Source: Deltaproteobacteria bacterium (lineage in GTDB: Bacteria; Desulfobacterota; Binatia; HRBIN30; CADEER01). Taken from it: a stretch of 64,000 nucleotides of DNA. The translations under genes were made by a program, and so were the position numbers. Positions 26,713 through 34,476 of this stretch are shown here, piece by piece. The notes beneath the pieces were generated by a model. The model had not been told where the DNA came from, did not search any database, and saw only the letters and a program-made list of their open reading frames with translations. Numbering within the stretch: position 1 is the first letter of the stretch; every line of letters starts with the position of its first letter. The stretch is taken from positions 101,465 through 165,464 of the forward strand of contig JAJCZJ010000091.1 of assembly GCA_029262455.1 (NCBI GenBank), written 5' to 3'.

Positions 26713-26744
26713 CGCCGCCGCCCGCATCGATGCGGGCGGCGGCG
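26713..26744. terminator. Perfect 32-bp palindrome, probable bidirectional terminator
   Basis: Sixteen bases (CGCCGCCGCCCGCATC) are followed at once by their exact reverse complement. The palindrome lies in the 66-bp gap between the convergent Cu-monooxygenase-like and crotonase genes. It would form a very stable hairpin on either strand. There is no long U-tract, so termination is inferred from position and strength. Confidence 0.65.
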
Positions 26745-26773
26745 ATATCGTTGAACGCGCGGTTGGCCCCGAC

Positions 26774-27658
26774 TTACTTTTTTTGTGAAGCCTCGTAGTC
26801 GTCCATGATCTTCTGGTGCGCATCGGCGTACTGCTCGCGGATGTCCCAGAACTTCGGTTTGCGTTTTTCCACGAACGCGTTGCCGCCCTCTTTACCTTCC
26901 GGGGTATCGAACCAATCGGGATAGTATTGGTTTGAGAGCGTCCCCATCTCGAGGTAACCGTCCATCTCTTGATCGAAGGATGCTTTGAGAATCTCGAGAC
27001 ATCCGGGGCTGAGTGCCAGCATCTCTTCTGACCACTTCAAGTACTCTGCTTCGAGGTCGTCGAGCGGGACGACGGTGTTGACCAGGCCCATCTCGAGCGC
27101 CTTCTCGGCCGGATAGCGGCGGCACAGCATCCAGATCTCGCGCGCCTTCTTGGCGCCGACGACCTTGGTCAAATACGGAACGAAAAATCCGTCGGCGGGA
27201 CTCGATACTCGGGGTCCGGCCTGTGCGAACACTGCGTTGTCCGCTGCGATCGTGAAGTCGCAGCAGTAGGCCATGTGGTTGTGGCCCCCGATGCAGTAGC
27301 CCTGCACCGCGGCGATGACAGGTTTGCGCGATTGGCGCAGCAGTCGATTGTGTGGGTAGCGAAAATAGAAGGCCTTGCGGAGGCCCCACTTCTCCCACTC
27401 GACGTCGCCGCCGGTGCCGAAGTTTTTTCCGCTGCCGGCGATGACGATGACACCGATCTTGGGGTCGTGGTTGGCGTCGTAGAACGCGCGAAACATCTGT
27501 TCGACCGTTTCGAGTGTCATTACATTGTAGCGGTCGGGCTTGTTGATCGTGACTCTGGCGACGCCACCCCCGAGCTCGTCGTGAAAGCACTTGTCGTAGA
27601 GGATTTCGTCGAAATCGAAGCCGTCTCCCTCGACGGTTTGCCATTTTGTCCATGCCAT
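26774..27658 (-). CDS. Crotonase-fold hydratase/hydrolase of the MenB/BadI type
   Basis: The ATG at 27658 (AAGGAG upstream) gives 294 residues. The frame stays open to 27829, but that part is low-complexity and is not chosen. Crotonase features are ARVTINKPDRYNVMT, the oxyanion loop FGTGGDVEWEKWG and VQGYCIGGHNHMAYCCDFTIA. The text GAKKAREIWMLCRRYPAEKALEMGLVN with FAQAGPRVSSPADG resembles naphthoate synthase (MenB) and 2-ketocyclohexanecarboxyl-CoA hydrolase (BadI) more than ordinary enoyl-CoA hydratases. A ring-opening or ring-closing reaction on a cyclic acyl-CoA is therefore possible. It is divergent from a TetR gene with an operator array between them. Confidence 0.88.
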   Translation of the reverse strand: MAWTKWQTVEGDGFDFDEILYDKCFHDELGGGVARVTINKPDRYNVMTLETVEQMFRAFYDANHDPKIGVIVIAGSGKNFGTGGDVEWEKWGLRKAFYFRYPHNRLLRQSRKPVIAAVQGYCIGGHNHMAYCCDFTIAADNAVFAQAGPRVSSPADGFFVPYLTKVVGAKKAREIWMLCRRYPAEKALEMGLVNTVVPLDDLEAEYLKWSEEMLALSPGCLEILKASFDQEMDGYLEMGTLSNQYYPDWFDTPEGKEGGNAFVEKRKPKFWDIREQYADAHQKIMDDYEASQKK

Positions 27659-27818
27659 TTCTGAGAGAACTCCTTGGTTATCGTGGTCGCAGGTAAGTAC
27701 GAAGCGGACGAACGCGGCGCAAGGCCGCCCCAGGGCCGTCGAACGATGACCCGAATGGGACGATGGCAATCGATGGTTTGCTCCGAAGTCGAAAGATCGA
27801 CCAAGTCGGAAATTGCCC

Positions 27819-27847
27819 TTGACTGACATTCGTCAGTGACGTATGTC
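27819..27847 (+). promoter_or_regulatory. Promoter of the TetR gene
   Basis: TTGACT (27819-27824) and TATGTC (27842-27847) are spaced by 17 bp and overlap the operator array. Transcription would begin at or within a few bases of the ATG at 27856, so the message may be leaderless. Confidence 0.5.
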
Positions 27848-27861
27848 AGTGACGAATGTCA
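27824..27861. promoter_or_regulatory. Triple TGAC-N4-GTCA operator array
   Basis: Three sites, TGACATTCGTCA, TGACGTATGTCA and TGACGAATGTCA, lie head to tail at exact 13-bp spacing, each separated by one G. The outer two are exact reverse complements of each other. The array overlaps the TetR promoter and its start codon, and lies about 165 bp upstream of the divergent crotonase gene. It fits an autoregulated TetR-family operator. Confidence 0.75.
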
Positions 27862-28467
27862 CCGAACGTCGAAGGGGAACGGCTCGAAGAAGGCCGGAAG
27901 AGTCGCAACGAGCAACGGCTCGAGACGCGCAGCAGGTTGTTCGCTGCCTCGATGACAGAGTTTCGCCGGGTTGGTGTTCAAGCGACCCAAATTGAAGACA
28001 TCATTAGAGCCGCCGGCGTCGCGCGCGGGACGTTCTACAACCACTTCCCAACCAAAGAGCACGTATTGCTGGAGTATTTGGATCGTCTCCAGCAGGGAGC
28101 GGCGGCGCGATTGGCCGAGTGTACTGAGGAGGCGCCGCGTCCGTTTTTCAGGAACGCGGTCGACGTCTTGCTCGAAGTAGTGGCCAAGGAGGAGCCGACG
28201 ATTCTGCGGGAGGCACTTTCCGCAATCAGTCGGCACGTCGAGGAGATCGGCGACGGCGCCCCGCTCTATTCGGGGATGACCGAGTTTTTTGAAGCCGCGC
28301 AGGCGCGCGGCGACATTCGTTCCGACCTCACCCCGAGCGAGTTGTCGATAGCATTTTTGCCAGGCGTCTTCGGGTTGTTGTTGTTGCGCCTGGGAACCCC
28401 TGAATCGGAGTTGCGAGCGACCCTTCACCATGCGGTGGACGTGTTTGTTCGTGGAATCGCGCCCTAG
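27856..28467 (+). CDS. TetR/AcrR-family transcriptional regulator
   Basis: This 203-residue protein has a TetR helix-turn-helix near residues 45-66 (TQIEDIIRAAGVARGTFYNHFPTK) after a basic, charged N-terminus, and a helical ligand-binding domain behind it. In-frame stops upstream allow no earlier start than the ATG at 27856. That codon is part of the third operator repeat, so repressor bound there would block its own gene. The divergent crotonase and the downstream P450 (20 bp away, same strand) are the likely regulated genes. The ligand may be an acyl-CoA or the P450 substrate. Confidence 0.92.
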   Translation: MSPNVEGERLEEGRKSRNEQRLETRSRLFAASMTEFRRVGVQATQIEDIIRAAGVARGTFYNHFPTKEHVLLEYLDRLQQGAAARLAECTEEAPRPFFRNAVDVLLEVVAKEEPTILREALSAISRHVEEIGDGAPLYSGMTEFFEAAQARGDIRSDLTPSELSIAFLPGVFGLLLLRLGTPESELRATLHHAVDVFVRGIAP

Positions 28468-28486
28468 CTGCGTTTGGAGATTGCCA

Positions 28487-29686
28487 ATGTACGACTTCAT
28501 GGACCCGACTGTAGACATCGATATCCAGCACGAGCAGCTGCGGAAGTTGCGCGCCGAGGCGCCAGTTTGGTGGGATGAGAAGAATGGCGCTTGGGTCGTC
28601 ACCAAGTACGACGATGTCCGTTACGTGTCGAAGAATTCCAAGATCTTCTGCAACCGTTTCGGTGTGACGATGCCGCAGGACACGGACATCTCGATGATCA
28701 CGATGGACGATCCCCTGCACGCGCAAAAGCGCTCCATCCTCAGCCGAGGATTTACTCCGCGGGTGGTGCAACACCAGGCGCAGCTTTGTCACCGGTTCAT
28801 GCAGGAGTCGATCGATGACGTGATCGAGAGGGGCGAATGTGACTTTGTCGAAGACATCGCCGTGCCTCTACCGATGCGGATCATCGCCCACATGGTCGGC
28901 TTCGACGACGCCGACCTCGGCGACTTTCGGCGTTGGACGGATACGATGTTCGAAGCGAACGGTTCGACCGAGGAAGCGGTGCTCCTAGCCGCGGGGGAAG
29001 CGTTTACGGAATTCACCGAGGTGATCGTTGCAGCGCTCGACGATCGCCGACGCAATCCCCGCGAAGACATGATCTCTGCGCTCGTGGCAGCCGAGTCGGA
29101 AGGGGTGTTGCAGGCCAGTGATGCGATGGCCGATGACGAACTCGTGATGTTCTGTGTGCTTCTCATCACCGCGGGCAATGAGACGACGCGCAATTCGATC
29201 TCGCGCGGTATGGAGACGCTGCTGAAGCATCCGGATTCGCTCGCTCGCTTGGCTGCTGATCCAACGCTGCTACCGAAAGCCGTCGAAGAGATTCTGCGCT
29301 ATACTTCGGTGTTGCGCTTTTTTAGGCGCACAGCGACCGAGGACACTGAGCTGCGTGGTCAGAAAATTCGCGAAGGTGACAAGGTAATCATTGTATACCC
29401 GTCCGCCAACCGCGACGAGGAAGTGTTTGACGATCCCTTCACGTTCAACATCGATCGTAACCCGAACGATCACGTTGCGTTCGGCTTCGGACCGCACTTC
29501 TGCTTGGGCGCGAACCTGGCGCGACTCGAGATGAAGATTGCCTTCGAGCACATTCTCAGCCGCATGCCTGACATCGACTTTGCTCCTAAAACGACGGTGA
29601 CTCCGGGCGTGACCGCTCTAACGCAAGGACTGGGACACTTCCCAGTAGCTTTTTCCCCGGGGAAGAAAATCCAGGCCGCCGCATGA
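28487..29686 (+). CDS. Cytochrome P450
   Basis: The ATG at 28487 has GGAG seven bases upstream and gives 399 residues, normal for soluble bacterial P450s. The I-helix proton-relay motif AGNETT is at 229-234, the K-helix ExxR is EILR at 268-271, and the haem loop is FGFGPHFCLG with the axial Cys at about 339. It should hydroxylate a lipophilic substrate with electrons from separate ferredoxin and reductase partners, which are not in this window. It follows the TetR gene closely and is probably cotranscribed with it and with the small membrane protein after it. The CYP family cannot be named from sight; it resembles bacterial groups that act on terpenoids, steroids or fatty acids. Confidence 0.93.
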   Translation: MYDFMDPTVDIDIQHEQLRKLRAEAPVWWDEKNGAWVVTKYDDVRYVSKNSKIFCNRFGVTMPQDTDISMITMDDPLHAQKRSILSRGFTPRVVQHQAQLCHRFMQESIDDVIERGECDFVEDIAVPLPMRIIAHMVGFDDADLGDFRRWTDTMFEANGSTEEAVLLAAGEAFTEFTEVIVAALDDRRRNPREDMISALVAAESEGVLQASDAMADDELVMFCVLLITAGNETTRNSISRGMETLLKHPDSLARLAADPTLLPKAVEEILRYTSVLRFFRRTATEDTELRGQKIREGDKVIIVYPSANRDEEVFDDPFTFNIDRNPNDHVAFGFGPHFCLGANLARLEMKIAFEHILSRMPDIDFAPKTTVTPGVTALTQGLGHFPVAFSPGKKIQAAA

Positions 29687-29699
29687 TTGGGGCCGATTG

Positions 29700-30149
29700 A
29701 TGATTGCGGCTCTGATTGCACTGGTGGCGGCCGGCTGGACCCTGGCCACAGCCCGTGCCACCGGAACGGAACGATTGACCTACCCGGTCGTTCTGGCGGC
29801 GATGCCCTTCATCTACGTAGCCTTTGCTGGCTGGGGAGATCCGGACGCACTGGTCCCAGAATTGATTGCGACGATTCCCTTCGTAGCGGTCGGTGGGCTC
29901 TGTCTAGCCACTGGATTCTCTGGGTCCGCACTCATTTTGGCCGCCGGATGGCTCGGGCACGGGTTCTATGACTTGTACCATGACGCTTTCGTCGTGAATG
30001 CCGGAGTTCCGAGTTGGTACGCGCTGTTGTGCGGCGTTTATGACCTGGTCGTGGCGGGATATATCGTCTGGCTGAGCGGGCGTTTGCCGCGACGTGCCTG
30101 GGGAACCATGCCTCCTGCGGCGACCGCAGGCTGCCCGTCCGGAGTTTGA
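29700..30149 (+). CDS. Small integral membrane protein, unknown function
   Basis: This 149-residue hydrophobic protein has about four or five membrane segments: MIAALIALVAAGWTLATA, LTYPVVLAAMPFIYVAFAG, ATIPFVAVGGLCLATG, SALILAAGWLGHGFYDLYHD and WYALLCGVYDLVVAGYIVWL. The polar pair HGFYDLYHD between segments is conserved-looking and may bind a metal or ligand. I recall similar small membrane proteins of unassigned function. It lies 13 bp after the P450 on the same strand, so it is probably in that operon. The C-terminal tail after LSGRLPRR is Ala/Pro-rich. Confidence 0.65.
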   Translation: MIAALIALVAAGWTLATARATGTERLTYPVVLAAMPFIYVAFAGWGDPDALVPELIATIPFVAVGGLCLATGFSGSALILAAGWLGHGFYDLYHDAFVVNAGVPSWYALLCGVYDLVVAGYIVWLSGRLPRRAWGTMPPAATAGCPSGV

Positions 30150-30194
30150 TCCGCAGCCTCGTAGGAAACTCCAACTTTTCTGCCCTGCGAAGCC

Positions 30195-30233
30195 TTGTTC
30201 CGGTCGAGCTAGCACGTTATGAAACGTTCGTTT
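30195..30233 (+). promoter_or_regulatory. Promoter and AAACG-N2-CGTTT palindrome of the Mo-hydroxylase operon
   Basis: TTGTTC (30195-30200) and TATGAA (30218-30223) have 17-bp spacing. The palindrome AAACGTTCGTTT (30222-30233) overlaps the end of the -10 box, where a bound repressor would block transcription. The same palindrome with the same flanks occurs at 18877-18888 before the CoA-transferase operon. Confidence 0.6.
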
Positions 30234-30271
30234 GGCTAGCCGATCCGGTTCCGAGGACCAAGAAATAATTC

Positions 30272-31150
30272 ATGAAGCCCGCGCCTTTTGAGTACTGTGC
30301 CCCCGAAGTCTTGACCGAGGCGGTCGAGGTCTTGGAGCAAAACGAGGGTGACGCCAAAGTTCTCTCTGGCGGACAGAGCCTGATGCCGCTGCTCAACATG
30401 CGCCTGGCGCGTCCCGAGGTGTTGGTCGACCTCGCGCGGATTCCCGAGCTGGACTACGTTCGCGAGGATCATGGCGCCCTGGTGATCGGTGCGATGACTC
30501 GGCAAAGAACCGTTGAGCTCGATCCGATGGTGCGCGAAAAACACCCGTTGGTCTACGAGGCTACGATCAATGTTGCCCACCCGCAGAACCGCAATCAGGG
30601 TACCTTCGGCGGCTCGGTGGCTCATGCCGACCCGTCAGCGGAGTACCCCGCGCTCGCAGTCGCACTGGGCGCTCAGTTCAAGGCGGTTGGGCCCGACGGC
30701 GAGCGGACGATTGATGCCGAAGACTTCTTTGTGACGTACCTGACGACGGACCTGGAGGGCGCGGAGATTCTCACCGAGGTGCGGATTCCTGCGCTGCCGG
30801 ACGGCGCGGCTTGGGCGTTTACCGAAGTGGCGCGACGACATGGTGACTACGCTCTGGCGGGCGCGACCTCGTACTTCACCCTGGGGGCCGATGGCAAGTG
30901 CGCGACGGCGCGGATTGTTGTGTTCGGTGTCGGCGGCACGCCAGTGCGGGCGAGCAAGGCGGAGCAAGCGATGATCGGCGAGGCGCCTAGTGCGGCTCTC
31001 TTCGCGTCCGTCGGCAAGGCAGTGCTCGACGACGTCGAAGAACCTCAGTCCGATGTTCACGCCAGTGCCGCTCAACGTCGTGCCATCGCAGGTGTCATGA
31101 CAGAGCGAGGGCTGGCCGACGCGGCGCGACGCGCGGGGATTGCAATCTGA
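30272..31150 (+). CDS. Mo-hydroxylase FAD-binding (medium) subunit, CoxM-like
   Basis: This 292-residue protein has the FAD-binding medium-subunit pattern of the xanthine dehydrogenase family: VLSGGQSLMPLLNMRLA near residue 30 and NQGTFGGSVAHADPSAEYPA near 110, the two loops that hold FAD. The C-terminal CO_deh_flav_C domain follows from about 175. It passes electrons from the Fe-S subunit to the acceptor. Its stop overlaps the region of the Fe-S subunit start (ATG 31152), so the two are coupled. The order M-S-L is that of the coxMSL and related operons. Confidence 0.94.
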   Translation: MKPAPFEYCAPEVLTEAVEVLEQNEGDAKVLSGGQSLMPLLNMRLARPEVLVDLARIPELDYVREDHGALVIGAMTRQRTVELDPMVREKHPLVYEATINVAHPQNRNQGTFGGSVAHADPSAEYPALAVALGAQFKAVGPDGERTIDAEDFFVTYLTTDLEGAEILTEVRIPALPDGAAWAFTEVARRHGDYALAGATSYFTLGADGKCATARIVVFGVGGTPVRASKAEQAMIGEAPSAALFASVGKAVLDDVEEPQSDVHASAAQRRAIAGVMTERGLADAARRAGIAI

Positions 31151-31151
31151 T

Positions 31152-31634
31152 ATGCCGACTCCAAGACAGATCAGTGTCACCGTAAACGGCACGGTGTATG
31201 AATCGACTGTTGAACCGCGGTTGACGCTTGCGGACTTTCTGCGGCACGAGCTGGCGCTCCCGGGAACGCACGTTGGTTGCGAGCACGGAGTTTGCGGTGC
31301 TTGCACGGTTCTGTGGAACGGTCGCGCTGTTCGTTCGTGCATCATGTTGGCGGTGCAGACCGACGGTACCGAGATCACGACAGTCGAGGGCCTCAGTAAA
31401 GACGGTGAACTGAACGCGATTCAGCAGGCGTTCGTAGAGGAGCACGGCCTGCAGTGCGGTTTCTGCACGCCGGGGTTCCTGATGACGATCACCGAGATGC
31501 TGGACCGTAATCCGGATCCGAGCGATGAGGAAATCTACGACTACCTCGGCGGTCAGATCTGCCGCTGCACCGGGTATCAAAGTATTCTGGCCGCGGTGCG
31601 CAACGCGATCGAGAAAAAGAAGGCGGCATCGTGA
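31152..31634 (+). CDS. Mo-hydroxylase 2[2Fe-2S] (small) subunit, CoxS-like
   Basis: The ATG at 31152 lies just past the medium-subunit stop and gives 160 residues. The N-terminal plant-type ferredoxin cluster uses C43, C48, C51 and C63 ([16 protein letters not shown]). The C-terminal helical domain holds the second cluster with C102, C105, C137 and C139 ([23 protein letters not shown]). All eight ligands are present. It wires the Mo site to FAD. The gap to the catalytic subunit is 346 bp and is filled by a repeat element, so the large-subunit gene may depend on readthrough across the repeat. Confidence 0.95.
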   Translation: MPTPRQISVTVNGTVYESTVEPRLTLADFLRHELALPGTHVGCEHGVCGACTVLWNGRAVRSCIMLAVQTDGTEITTVEGLSKDGELNAIQQAFVEEHGLQCGFCTPGFLMTITEMLDRNPDPSDEEIYDYLGGQICRCTGYQSILAAVRNAIEKKKAAS

Positions 31635-31679
31635 TCTTTCTCGATGCAGCCAGTCCCCGGTCCTTGCGGGACTGTCGAT

Positions 31680-31860
31680 TTTCTCGAAATGACGGGCAAA
31701 GCCCAACAAGATCTCTTCTCCCGCATTGCAGGTGGGAGAGGATGAAAGGTGAGGGTTCGTTCTTGAACGTGTGCGCGAAAGCACTGCGGCACAAGGGCAA
31801 GAAGGAAGTCGGCGTTTCGATCCCCTCACCCTGGCCCTCTCCCGGAGGGAGAGGGGATTC
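31680..31860 (-). repeat. Dispersed CCCTCTCCC/GGTGAGGGG repeat, copy B
   Basis: The reverse complement of this stretch matches copy A at 22737-22915 over nearly its full length. It sits in the 346-bp gap between the Fe-S and Mo subunit genes. It keeps frames open in several directions, which lengthens the apparent large-subunit frame upstream to 31771. The remaining gap (31861-31980) shows no gene. Confidence 0.75.
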
Positions 31861-31980
31861 GGGTGGGTTGGTCGATGCGACTTGGCAATCTGCATTAATC
31901 GACAGTCTCCCAAGGAGGGGGGCAGGGGGTGGTCGAAGTTACTGTGCCGTTCCCGCTGTCGATTCGAGTCGGAGTTCCCA

Positions 31981-34389
31981 GTGACCAGTCGGATCCCCAA
32001 CAAGATCGCCGATTTGCCAAATTCGTCGCCTCGCTTCATCGGTCAGGAAGTCGAACGGGTCGAGGATCGCCAACTGGTGTCCGGAAAGACGGAGTTTATC
32101 GACAATGTTTCCCTGCCGGGAATGTTGCATTGCGCGATCCTGCGCAGCCCCAATGCGCACGCGAAGATTACTTCGATCGATACGTCGGCAGCGGAGAAAA
32201 TGCCGGGCGTCATCGCTATCATCACAGGCGAGGATGCGAAGCGCTGGACACAGCCGATGCAGACCGTCCCGGAAGGTTGGGGCACACTTTGCCTTGCGAC
32301 CGATCGTGTTCGATTTGTCGGTGAACCGGTTGTTGCGGTTGCAGCGACGAGCCGGTACATCGCCGAGGACGCGCTCGATGAGATTATCGTTGACTACGAT
32401 CCATTGCCGCCGGTTGCGGATACGCAGAAGGCCGCCGATGCGCCGCCGATTTACGACGAGCACGAGTCGAACGTGGTGTTCCAACGCAAGTTTACCTGGG
32501 GAGAGGTCGACGCGGCGTTCACTGACGCCGACAAGGTGCTGACCGACAAGTTCCGCTGGCATCGACTCGGGGCCAATCCGCTCGAATGCAACGGTGTCAT
32601 TACCGAATGGGACATCATTGACGGAACGGTGACGACCCGCGGTAGCTTTCAATCGCAGGTCAACATGGGCCTCCTGTCGGCCGGTGCGCTGGGTGTGCCG
32701 TCGAACCGGATGCGCGTCATCAGTCAGCCTCATGGGGGCAGCTTCGGTGGCAAGGGTGGGCCGCGTGGTACGATCATCACCGCGCTGCTCTCGCGTAAGG
32801 CCGGCGGCCGGCCGGTTAAGTGGATTGAAGACCGCATGGAGTACCTGGCAGGTGGCGCCGGTCAGTCGTGGGACAGGTTTTACGACGTCTCGTTGGCGCT
32901 CAAGACGGACGGGACGATTACCGGATTGCGTGTCGTCTTGCTCGATGATCTCGGTGCGAGTGCGGAAGGCTTCGGCGCGGTGAGTGCGGCAAAGCCGCTG
33001 GCTGCCTTCACGGGCCCGTACGCGATTCCGGTTGCCGAATACGACCTGACCTTGGTGGCGACGAACAAGCTCCCGCAAAGTCCATACCGCGGCATGGGAC
33101 CGCCTCCCCATAATTGGGCGCTCGAACAGATGGTCGACCTCGCCGCCGTCGAGTTGGGTCTCGACCCAGCGGAGATTCGACGCAAGAACTATATCCCCAA
33201 GAACGCGTTTCCCTACACGATCGCCAGCGGCAACGAGTACGACAGCGGGGACTATGAGGCCGCACTCGACGCGATTGTCGAAATGGCCGACTACAAGGCT
33301 CTGCGGCGCGAACAGGAAGAGGCGCGCGAGCAGGGACGTCACCTCGGCATCGGCCTGGTCAACACGATCGAGCCAGGGGTCTTCGACTGGAACGCTTACG
33401 CAATCGTCGGCAGCCAGCAGACCGGGGTCCCCGAAGGTGCCACCGTCGGGATCGACATCATGGGCAAGATCGTCGCCAAGGTCGGTTTTTCCTTGGAGGG
33501 CCAGGGCCAATACACCGTGATCTCGCAAGTCCTTGCCGACTACTTCAAGGTAGAGATGAGCGATGTCCGGGTCGTGCCGCAGGATTCACTCTCGGCTCCG
33601 CCGCATTTTGGTCCGGGCGGAAGTCGCCTTGGTGTTGCCATCACGGGTGCCGTGCTGGGCGCCGCCGATCGACTCCGCGAAAAGTTGATCCGGGTTGGCG
33701 CGAACTTGCTGCAGTCGCCGCCGGAGGCGCTCGAACTCAGCGACGGGATGATCCGTATCCCGGGCGTCGCCGAAGCACAGATCCCGGTCGCGCAAGTTGC
33801 TGCGACGATGCTGGCGCGCAGCGATCTACTTCCCGAAGGCATGGATCCGAATCCTGAGGCGACCTATGTCTGGACCGCCGCCGGGCGCACTCCGGCCGAC
33901 GATCAAGGGCGCGCGAAGAGCTATCTGACGGCGGCCAACGCGTGTCACTTGGTCCTGGTCGAGGTCGATACCGCCACTGGCATGGTCGAGATTCTGAAGT
34001 ATTTCATTGTCGATGACTGCGGAACACGACTGAATCCGGCGACCTGTGAGGGAATGACGCAGGGCGGAGTGGCGCAGGGAGTCGGTGCTGCGCTGCTCGA
34101 GGAGTACGTCTACGATGACGACGCTCAGCTACTGACATCGACCTTCATCGACTACCTGATTCCGACCATCTACGAAGTGCCGATGACGACGAAGAAGGCA
34201 CTCGTCACGCCGTCGCCGTACACACCCCTCGGAGCCAAGGGCATGGGCGAGGGGGCGATTCACACAACGCCTGCAGCAGTGATGTGCGCGATCAACGACG
34301 CGCTGCGTCCGCTCGGGGTCAAGGCCCATGAAGTTCCCGCCTCGCCGAGACGGCTGTGGACGTTGTTGCACGATCAATCCGTAGGCTGA
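31981..34389 (+). CDS. Mo-hydroxylase catalytic (large) subunit, CoxL-like but not CO dehydrogenase
   Basis: The GTG at 31981, with GGAG seven bases upstream, gives 802 residues; the upstream frame comes from repeat B. The sequence has the xanthine dehydrogenase family fold: PRFIGQEVERVEDRQLVSG at the N-terminus, the Mo-cofactor loop QPHGGSFGGKGG at about 250-260, and the catalytic Glu in AKGMGEGAIH at about 757. The active-site loop reads SPYRGMGPP (about 367-375), not AYxCSFR of true CO dehydrogenase, so a hydroxylase for an organic ring or acid is likely. Partner subunits lie just upstream; maturation genes are at 16.4-18.7 kb. Confidence 0.93.
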   Translation: MTSRIPNKIADLPNSSPRFIGQEVERVEDRQLVSGKTEFIDNVSLPGMLHCAILRSPNAHAKITSIDTSAAEKMPGVIAIITGEDAKRWTQPMQTVPEGWGTLCLATDRVRFVGEPVVAVAATSRYIAEDALDEIIVDYDPLPPVADTQKAADAPPIYDEHESNVVFQRKFTWGEVDAAFTDADKVLTDKFRWHRLGANPLECNGVITEWDIIDGTVTTRGSFQSQVNMGLLSAGALGVPSNRMRVISQPHGGSFGGKGGPRGTIITALLSRKAGGRPVKWIEDRMEYLAGGAGQSWDRFYDVSLALKTDGTITGLRVVLLDDLGASAEGFGAVSAAKPLAAFTGPYAIPVAEYDLTLVATNKLPQSPYRGMGPPPHNWALEQMVDLAAVELGLDPAEIRRKNYIPKNAFPYTIASGNEYDSGDYEAALDAIVEMADYKALRREQEEAREQGRHLGIGLVNTIEPGVFDWNAYAIVGSQQTGVPEGATVGIDIMGKIVAKVGFSLEGQGQYTVISQVLADYFKVEMSDVRVVPQDSLSAPPHFGPGGSRLGVAITGAVLGAADRLREKLIRVGANLLQSPPEALELSDGMIRIPGVAEAQIPVAQVAATMLARSDLLPEGMDPNPEATYVWTAAGRTPADDQGRAKSYLTAANACHLVLVEVDTATGMVEILKYFIVDDCGTRLNPATCEGMTQGGVAQGVGAALLEEYVYDDDAQLLTSTFIDYLIPTIYEVPMTTKKALVTPSPYTPLGAKGMGEGAIHTTPAAVMCAINDALRPLGVKAHEVPASPRRLWTLLHDQSVG

Positions 34390-34476
34390 CGCGGACAACG
34401 CGTCTTCAAATAATCTCAATTGAACAACTGAACTTGCACGGCTTCGCCAAGATGACGCCGTGAAGAAGGGATTGTC

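Noticed and set aside
31771-31980. Upstream extension of the Mo-hydroxylase large subunit to 31771
   Set aside because: The added 70 codons lie in repeat copy B and following non-coding sequence. A GTG with GGAG at proper spacing starts the conserved N-terminus at 31981.
31939-33528. Long antisense frame (529 codons) opposite the Mo-hydroxylase large subunit
   Set aside because: The sense frame holds the intact Mo-cofactor loops; the antisense product has no recognisable motif.
30272-34389. Aerobic CO dehydrogenase
   Set aside because: The subunit order fits, but the large subunit lacks the AYxCSFR active-site loop that defines the CO-oxidising form.
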